From Litoditis marina (Eukaryota > Nematoda > Chromadorea > Rhabditida > Rhabditidae), in NCBI GenBank assembly GCA_964036275.1, contig OZ038435.1:28377521-28441520 (forward strand): a DNA stretch of 64,000 bases. Direction: 5' to 3'. Of this stretch, positions 59,935-64,000 are shown in pieces. A model generated the notes under the pieces. That model worked only from the letters and a program-made list of their open reading frames with translations, made no database searches and was not told the DNA's origin. The stretch's first letter is position 1, and every line of letters starts with the position of its first letter. Made by a program: the position numbers and the translations under genes.

Positions 59935-61353
59935 GTCCATCAGGCTACACAGAGATAACTCCCACGGTGGGTAGAAGGTTTGGAAAAGGGGGTATGCAAC
60001 AGAAAGGGTTGGGAAAAGTAACCTCCCACCCATAGTAGAAGTTCACTCGGTGAAGTCCATCAGGCTACACAGAGATAACTCCCACGGTGGGTAGAAGGTT
60101 TGGAAAAGGAGTAAGCAAAAGAAAGGGTTGGGAAAAGTAATCTTCCACCCATAGTAGAAGTTCACCCGGTGAAGTCCGTCAGGCTACACAGAGATAACTC
60201 CCACGGTGGGTAGAAGGTTTGGAAAAGGAGTAAGCAAAAGTAAGGGTTGGAAAAAGTAATCTTCCACTCATAGTAGAAGTTTACCCGGTGAAGTCCATCA
60301 GGCTACACAGAGATAACTCCCACGGTGGGTAGAAGGGTTGGAAAAGGGGTAAGCAAAAGAAAGGGTTGGGAAAAGTAACCTCCCACCCATAGTAGAAGTT
60401 CACTCGGTGAAGTCCATCAGGCTACACAGAGATAACTCCCACGGTGGGTAGAAGGTTTGGAAAAGAAGTAAGCAACAGAAAGGGTTGGGAAAGGTAACCT
60501 CCCACCCATAGTAGAAGTTAACCCGGTGAAGTCCATCAGGCTACACAGTGATAACTCCCACGGTGGGTAGAAGGTTTGGGAAAGGAGTAAGCAAAGGAAA
60601 GGGTTGGGAAAAGTAACCTCCCACCCATAGTAGAAGTTCACCCGGTGAAGTCCATCAGGCTACACAGAGATAACTCCCACGGTGGGTAGAAGGGTTGGAA
60701 AAGGGGTAAGCAAAAGAGAGGGTTGGGAAAAGTAACCTCCCACCCATAGTAGAAGTTCACTCGGTGAAGTCCATCAGGCTACACAGAGATAACTCCCACG
60801 GTGGGTAGAAGGTTTGGAAGAGAAGTAAGCAACAGAAAGGGTTGGGAAAGGTAACCTCCCACCCATAGTAGAAGTTAACCCGGTGAAGTCCATCAGGCTA
60901 CACAGAGATAACTCCCACGGTGGGTAGAAGGTTTGGGAAAGGAGTAAGCAAAGGAAAGGGTTGGGAAAAGTAACCTCCCACCCATAGTAGAAGTTCACCC
61001 GGTGAAGACCGTCAGGCTACACAGAGATAACTCCCGCGGTAGGTAGAAAGTTTGGAAAAGGGAGTAAGCAAGAGGAAGGGTTGGGAAAAGTAACCTCCCA
61101 CCCATAGTAGAAGTTCACCCGGTGAAGTCCATCAGGCTACACAGAGATAACTCCCACGGTGGGTAGAAAGTTTGGAAAAGGGAGTAAGCAAGAGAAAGGG
61201 TTGGGAAAAGTAACCTCCCACCCATTGTAGAAGTTCATTCGGTGAAGTCCATCAGGCTACACAGAGATAACTCCCACGGTGGGTAGAAGGTTTGGAAAAG
61301 GAGTAAGCAAAAGAAAGGGTTGGGAAAAGTAAGTTCCCACCCATAGTAGAAGT

Positions 61354-61534
61354 AAGTGTTGAGGGTGAGACAGTGATAACGAGAGAAAGTACGATGAGTC
61401 CGGTATTCTTTGTTGAAAATTACACTCTTTTAGAACTTTTGTAATAAATAAAATAATATGAGGCATGTAAAAGTGAACTTGGGAATAGTTATGTCTTTTC
61501 TGTTTTTATGAAACTAATAATAATATGAAATCAA
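61354..61534. other. Unique AT-rich DNA between satellite and gene B
   Basis: About 180 bp of single-copy DNA without satellite similarity. It would be the 3' untranslated region of gene B if that model holds. The plus strand has AATAAATAAAATAAT near 61443, which is not on the strand of gene B. No other feature is seen. Confidence 0.5.
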
Positions 61535-61602
61535 CTAGGCATAATGTGCTTGAATTATCAAGAAGACGGAAAGAGAGAGCGTTGTATCAGAGTAGACCGT
61601 GT
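61535..61602 (-). CDS. Gene B, candidate last exon
   Basis: On the minus strand, a pyrimidine-containing acceptor (ACATTACTCTAACAG) ends at 61603. The frame that follows starts with two bases (AC) that complete the codon left open by the donor at 61870, giving Asp. It then reads TVYSDTTLSLSVFLIIQAHY followed by Ala and a TAG stop at 61535-61537. The phase match (1 to 1) is the main support. The segment is short, with a hydrophobic patch too brief to call a membrane helix. No AATAAA follows on this strand before the satellite starts at 61353. It could also be intergenic sequence that happens to fit. Confidence 0.35.
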
Positions 61603-61870
61603 CTGTTAGAGTAATGTGAGGTAAATGAGAGCTAGATAGGGCGTCCTGGTGCCCCCACCAAATGACCCAGAGAGATTCCTCTGCCTATTTATGCATACAA
61701 CAATACCGAGGGTTAGCAAAGGTAATTAACCACAATATGCCACTCGCAGACCTTTTTCTCGAAAATCAATTATCTGATTCCCCAACCATCGAACATGTCA
61801 GCGAATAAATTACCGTTTCACCAATGGCTTAATTGGAGTTGAGAAATCTATACTTTTGTTTAGAACATAC

Positions 61871-62139
61871 CGATTTCAAGAGAAGCAGGACATCGAAACT
61901 CAATTATGCTTTGAAAGGCTATCTTATTGAAAAGTAAAGTACGAGTAGATAAGACATCGAAAATTAAGGAAAACTTTTGAAAGTGTACTGTAAATGGGCT
62001 AGCATAGCTGAAATTGAGTATCTTTGATGTTTCCTTTTTCTGTGTTTGACAAATACATATTCCATGTGACACAACTAGAGTCCCATCAGGTCCTACCACA
62101 TTCAAGTATAAAGTATCTGAAAATTCATCTTCGACGGAA
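61871..62139 (-). CDS. Gene B, candidate large internal exon
   Basis: An open minus-strand frame of about 89 codons ends at a good donor (ATCG then GTATGT, GT at 61870-61869) in phase 1. It begins with an acidic stretch (SVEDEFSDTLYLNVV), then GPDGTLVVSHG, a Cys-Ile-Cys motif and a mainly hydrophobic/polar mix ending EFRCPASLEI. Two starts are possible. An acceptor AAACAAG before 62139 is weak but keeps the frame with the preceding exon. TTTTCAG before 62116 is stronger but would put the preceding exon's frame into an early stop (after YFILECGRT). I chose 62139 for frame continuity. Coding GC is low compared with gene A. I do not recognise the family. Confidence 0.42.
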
Positions 62140-62186
62140 CTTGTTTTTATTTTTGAAATGTTAAGAAATATCGACTAAACACTTAC

Positions 62187-62257
62187 TCTTGACACGCTTT
62201 GTAATCGTTGTGTTTCATACGTGCTTTTGAGGGCGCGATGATAGTTTTGACTGACAG
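62187..62257 (-). CDS. Gene B, candidate 71 nt exon
   Basis: Bounded by an acceptor CATATTTAG (AG at 62259-62258) and a near-consensus donor AAGA-GTAAGT (GT at 62186-62185). In frame 0 it reads LSVKTIIAPSKARMKHNDYK, then Ala-Cys-Gln, with two bases left over. The 71 nt also stay open in one other frame (VSQNYHRALKSTYETQR...), so the frame is decided only by the neighbours. The intron after it would be 47 nt (to 62139) or 70 nt (to 62116), short but within the range of compact invertebrate genes. Confidence 0.4.
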
Positions 62258-62427
62258 CTAAATATGAACTCGAAAGTATTTCAGAATTTTGTTGATTTTA
62301 TCAAGTTCGTTTAGAAAAAAACAGGCTAACAGTTCCCTCCATTTGTAACTTGGTCCCGTTGCGTTTCAATCGGAACTCGGCAATGCTGTTATGTATGATC
62401 AAACTACAATTCGCTATTCTCTCCTAC

Positions 62428-62484
62428 ATGGAAACTTTTTTCACTGGGAGCCGCAACTTCATAGTGTTTTTCATACGTGTACGA
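62428..62484 (-). CDS. Gene B, candidate 57 nt exon
   Basis: A 19-codon segment, SYTYEKHYEVAAPSEKSFH, lies between acceptor ATGCACTGCAG (AG at 62486-62485) and donor CAT-GTAGGA (GT at 62427-62426), phase 0 at both ends. Reading on past the donor stays open for only seven more codons (VGENSEL then TAG), so it could instead be a terminal exon. The donor is only fair. The charged, Tyr-rich composition looks protein-like, but the segment is too short to be sure. Confidence 0.33.
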
Positions 62485-62559
62485 CTGCAGTGCATATTTG
62501 AAATTCTAATTCTTGTTTCCAAAAGAAAAACCAGTTTACAGAACTGGTTTTGGTTGTAC

Positions 62560-62669
62560 CTTCGAAAAGCAGTAGAAAACATTTTCAGCATTGTACAGCA
62601 TAAGAGCAGGGACATTTTTTCTTAGAAAAGCCATGATTTCACTGTTAATTTGTCCGAAACTATTGCAAA
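62560..62669 (-). CDS. Gene B, candidate 110 nt exon
   Basis: Acceptor ACTTGTTGACAG (AG at 62671-62670) opens a frame of two bases plus 36 codons: CNSFGQINSEIMAFLRKNVP, then ALMLYNAENVFYCFSK. It closes at donor AAG-GTACAA (GT at 62559-62558) in phase 0. The peptide looks like a folded domain: amphipathic, mixed charge, with Cys and aromatic residues. Without splicing it would end seven codons later (VQPKPVL then TAA), so it might be a last exon. No homologous family comes to mind. Confidence 0.42.
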
Positions 62670-62922
62670 CTGTCAACAAGTTTAAAGGGGGACCGAAACG
62701 TTAAAGTGTATATGAAAGAGCTGCTCAAGAGAAACTGATATATACCTTTTTCACTCAAACTAACAAACCTAAATTGCATACGGTTCGCATGTTTTAGTCT
62801 GTTTTGGGGGGCGCAACGTTATTTTAGCCACCCCGGGGTACCTAAGCTAGCGTTCCAATCTGGCATCCTTTAAGCCGTGGTCAGAAACCTATCGGATGAT
62901 TATTGTGTGGCTCGTTTGGTAC

Positions 62923-62956
62923 GGTTTCCGAAAATAGTGTCTTCTAGGCGGTACAT
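62923..62956 (-). CDS. Gene B, tentative first coding exon
   Basis: A minus-strand ATG at 62956-62954 opens MYRLEDTIFGN. A fair donor (AACC-GTACCA) leaves one base, C, that joins TT of the next exon to make Leu, so phases agree. The same frame is open upstream for about 19 more codons (including DVLHPDYHLIDRFRTDR), so the segment may be a longer internal exon and the ATG not the start. This would put the start of gene B only about 110 bp from the likely 3' end of gene A. It is the weakest link of the model. Confidence 0.2.
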
Positions 62957-63571
62957 TCTATCAGTTCTGAATCTATCAATTAAATGATAGTCAGGGTGGA
63001 GAACATCAGAATTCAGAAACGTTCATTGCAAAGTGCACGATTACGTACTGTATCGAAACTGCTGACTTTATTTCATACGCGCATAAATGAGATCAAACGT
63101 TTTACGTAAATACTATTTCAAACTATACTGTAGTTTCGCATGTAGTTTGAAAGAATACAGCGCATTATGGCATAAGTTTGCATCATAGTGTATCGCCGAA
63201 CTCTTGTTTCTCACAAAACATCATTTTCCACTCTCCGCAGGAAAAACACAAGTTTTTTTTTCATTTTATCCGTTGCAATAAAGAACATCCACATGTAACA
63301 AATCAACCGAACACCGATAAATTTGATTTACAATAAACGAATTCGACAAGCAATTGAATGTACACAGTAGAACTTTGTCAAATATAGTCTACTAATATAA
63401 ACCTTAACACCATTTCTTCTGAGATAAAATATGAAACACTATTGATACACATCTATAGAACAATTCTAGTTCTCCTAACATAAAACAAAAATACTATCCT
63501 TTCTAATATAATATAAGCAACATTATGTCTACTAATTCAAAATATACTAACTAACTCTAATCTAAACCATG
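62957..63571. other. Gene A 3' untranslated region and intergenic DNA
   Basis: AT-rich with many stops in all frames. I see no coding segment beyond the possible extension of gene B near 62957-63015. On the minus strand this would carry the 3' end of gene A. The only canonical AATAAA I found on that strand is at 63072-63067. On the plus strand AATAAA occurs near 63277, without an associated gene. Confidence 0.5.
63067..63072 (-). terminator. Candidate polyadenylation signal of gene A
   Basis: AATAAA on the minus strand about 500 bp past the TAG of gene A, and the only canonical hexamer seen in that interval. It implies a 3' untranslated region of about half a kilobase. Supported by position and motif only. 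Confidence 0.35.
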
Positions 63572-63828
63572 CTATTTCCTCTGAGACTTGGCGTCCTTGG
63601 TGGAAGGAGCGGCCTTCTTGCCGTCCCCCTCCTTCGTGGTGTCCTTCTGAAGCGGTCTGCTTCGTTTAGATTCCTTCTCCGACGGTACATCCGGAATCAG
63701 TCCGATGGTCGTCTGGGCCGTTGCCTGGGTGCTCTTCGTTCTTCCGTCCGCCTGTCCGCCCGGTGCCGTCCGATAACTGGCGTTTCGCGAGGGAGCCCGG
63801 CTTCCCATGCGCGATGTACGCACTCCAG
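63572..63828 (-). CDS. Gene A, terminal coding exon (basic Ser/Thr/Lys-rich tail)
   Basis: A minus-strand frame of 257 nt closes with TAG at 63574-63572. It begins after a good acceptor, TATTTGGTTGCAG, with AG at 63830-63829 and a CTAAC branch-like site about 20 nt upstream. The exon starts in phase 1 (CT finishes a codon). The roughly 85-residue tail starts GVRTSRMGSRAPSRNASY and ends AAPSTKDAKSQRK. It is rich in Lys, Arg, Ser and Thr, nearly free of aromatic residues, and therefore probably disordered. The coding GC is clearly higher than in the surrounding DNA, and the frame uses C/G-ending codons, which favours a real exon. The frame stays open for 26 codons upstream of the acceptor, so an unspliced reading starting at 63907 is possible but less likely. 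The protein family is not recognised. Confidence 0.65.
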
Positions 63829-64000
63829 CTGCAACCAAATACAAGTTAGCTACATAGAACAGCTCTTGACACGGAAATAGCATGTTTGTAATGAATTGAT
63901 AACTCATAGCTGTTATTACGATAGTAGTATTGAACAGATTCTAGAACGAATCTAGCGCAAATTGCCATACACTAGCGCAATAAAAACAGATACAAGCGTA
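63829..64000 (-). other. Gene A intron (partial)
   Basis: AT-rich sequence upstream of the gene A acceptor, with stops in the exon's frame beyond 63907. It probably continues past the window edge, where the earlier exons of gene A should lie. No coding segment is seen here. Confidence 0.5.

Larger units (their letters stand above)
59841..59960 (+). repeat. Reference satellite monomer (120 bp)
   Basis: This copy shows all parts of the unit. The dyad CCCACGGTGGG lies at 59841-59851. The first G-rich half-motif (GAAGGTTTGGAAAAGGGGG) starts at 59854, and the second (GAAAGGGTTGGGAAAAGTAA) starts at 59882. The second CTCCCAC box is at 59903-59909. The dyad TTCACCCGGTGAA is at 59922-59934, followed by CATCAGGCTACACAGAGATAA. 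The spacing from CTCCCAC to TAGAAG is 13 bp both at 59839/59852 and at 59903/59916. This suggests that the present monomer grew from two diverged copies of a ~60 bp ancestor. What is seen: the motifs and their spacing. What is inferred: the dimer origin. Confidence 0.85.
1..61353 (+). repeat. ~120 bp satellite DNA megarray
   Basis: Tandem monomers of about 119-120 bp run without a break except for three insertions. A clean reference monomer is 59841-59960, exactly 120 bp, followed by the next copy at 59961. Length variants come mainly from the number of G residues after GGTTTGGAAAA (GGGGGTATGC, GGGGTAAGC, GGAGTAAGC) and from extra copies of a ~26 bp internal motif. All monomers I read are in one orientation. 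The plus strand is strongly purine-rich between positions 12 and 60 of the monomer. The right edge is abrupt: similarity stops at CCCATAGTAGAAGT near 61353, and unique AT-rich DNA follows. The left edge lies outside the window. The array carries no credible gene. It is probably heterochromatic satellite, but a centromeric role cannot be judged from sequence alone. Confidence 0.98.
59687..61353 (+). repeat. Terminal satellite monomers at the right edge
   Basis: The last fourteen or so monomers are full-length and not visibly more degenerate than internal ones, though the very last has AAGTAAGTTCCCAC in place of AAGTAACCTCCCAC. The array breaks off inside a monomer, after CCCATAGTAGAAGT. No terminal transposon or inverted repeat marks the edge. 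Confidence 0.85.

Noticed and set aside
59890..59960. Possible hammerhead ribozyme: minus strand CTGATGG followed by a hairpin (TTCACCGGGTGAA)
   Set aside because: Satellites in several animals encode hammerheads, so I checked. The core would need CTGATGA before and GAAA after stem II. Here the box is CTGATGG, or CTGACGG in the GACCGTC variants, and the hairpin is followed by CTTC.
1358..60998. Many 60-84 codon minus-strand frames beginning Met-Gly-Gly and repeating a 40-residue pattern
   Set aside because: The monomer is 120 bp, so any frame lacking a stop runs on with a 40-codon period. Frames end wherever a monomer is 119 bp or dyad 1 supplies TGA. They occur in three frames at the same places and change with single indels, so they are not selected proteins.
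1..61353. CRISPR-like array
   Set aside because: Period of 120 bp with no unique spacers; the whole unit is repeated. The spliced flank and transposons indicate a eukaryote.
1..61353. Telomeric or CENP-B-box-bearing satellite
   Set aside because: GGGTTGGG resembles telomere repeats only superficially, with no short TTAGG-type array. No match to the CENP-B box pattern was found in the monomer.
61605..61745. Possible solo LTR starting TGTTAGAG on the plus strand with a TATTTATGCATA box
   Set aside because: No second terminus, target duplication or internal element can be defined. The TGTTAGAG end is explained equally well as the acceptor region of the gene B last exon.
62350..62625. 91-codon plus-strand frame
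   Set aside because: It overlaps antisense to two candidate exons of gene B. It is rich in Phe, Ile and Leu as expected of AT-rich noncoding DNA, and has no splice or domain support.
63569..63880. 103-codon plus-strand frame opposite gene A
   Set aside because: Mirror of the GC-rich gene A exon, with an Arg/Leu/Ser-rich composition typical of antisense frames. The minus frame has an acceptor, a branch-like site and coding-like composition.

Overview
The window is almost entirely one satellite DNA field. Positions 1 to about 61353 are head-to-tail copies of a ~119-120 bp monomer, all in the same orientation as far as I can read. It is interrupted by only three foreign insertions. Positions 61354-64000 are single-copy, AT-rich DNA that looks genic, with fragments of two spliced minus-strand genes. 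The spliced genes, terminal-inverted-repeat elements, a retroposon tail ending in a CATT microsatellite and the megasatellite scale all point to a eukaryote. I infer an invertebrate animal, possibly an arthropod, but nothing here fixes the taxon. The window probably spans the edge of a heterochromatic (pericentromeric or interstitial) array.

The satellite is built on nested scales. (1) A ~26 bp G/A-rich motif occurs in two diverged copies in each monomer and is locally expanded to 3 or 6 copies. (2) The 120 bp monomer itself looks like an ancient dimer: CTCCCAC-N6-TAGAAG occurs twice per monomer with identical internal spacing. (3) Monomers are grouped into higher-order repeats that change along the array: 1391 bp (1-3445), offsets of 2191/2492/2877 bp (3.2-11.4 kb), 2296 bp repeated ~3.9 times (16.4-25.4 kb), 1436 bp (25.5-28.3 kb), 832 bp (48.1-49.8 kb) and 2030 bp (55.5-59.7 kb). 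Longer segmental copies lie at offsets of 5861 bp and about 2284 bp between 37 and 45 kb. Each monomer carries two compact dyads, TTCACC-C-GGTGAA and CCCAC-G-GTGGG.

Insertions: two non-autonomous DNA transposons (34282-34883 and 40612-41203) share the 12 bp terminal inverted repeat TAGGGTTGTTAA and are filled with TCGAGTTT-type minisatellite. The second has an exact 8 bp target duplication, CTACACAG, which fits the hAT superfamily. A 98 bp fragment (13189-13286) ends in (CATT)4 and has a 7 bp target duplication, so it looks like a 5'-truncated retroposon tail.

Right flank: on the minus strand, 63572-63828 looks like the last coding exon of a gene (gene A) with a Lys/Ser/Thr-rich basic tail. 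Directly downstream, 61535-62956 holds a chain of open segments bounded by plausible splice sites whose phases all match. Together they give a hypothetical 202-residue protein (gene B) that I do not recognise. The short open frames within the satellite are by-products of a 120 bp (40-codon) period and are not annotated as genes.
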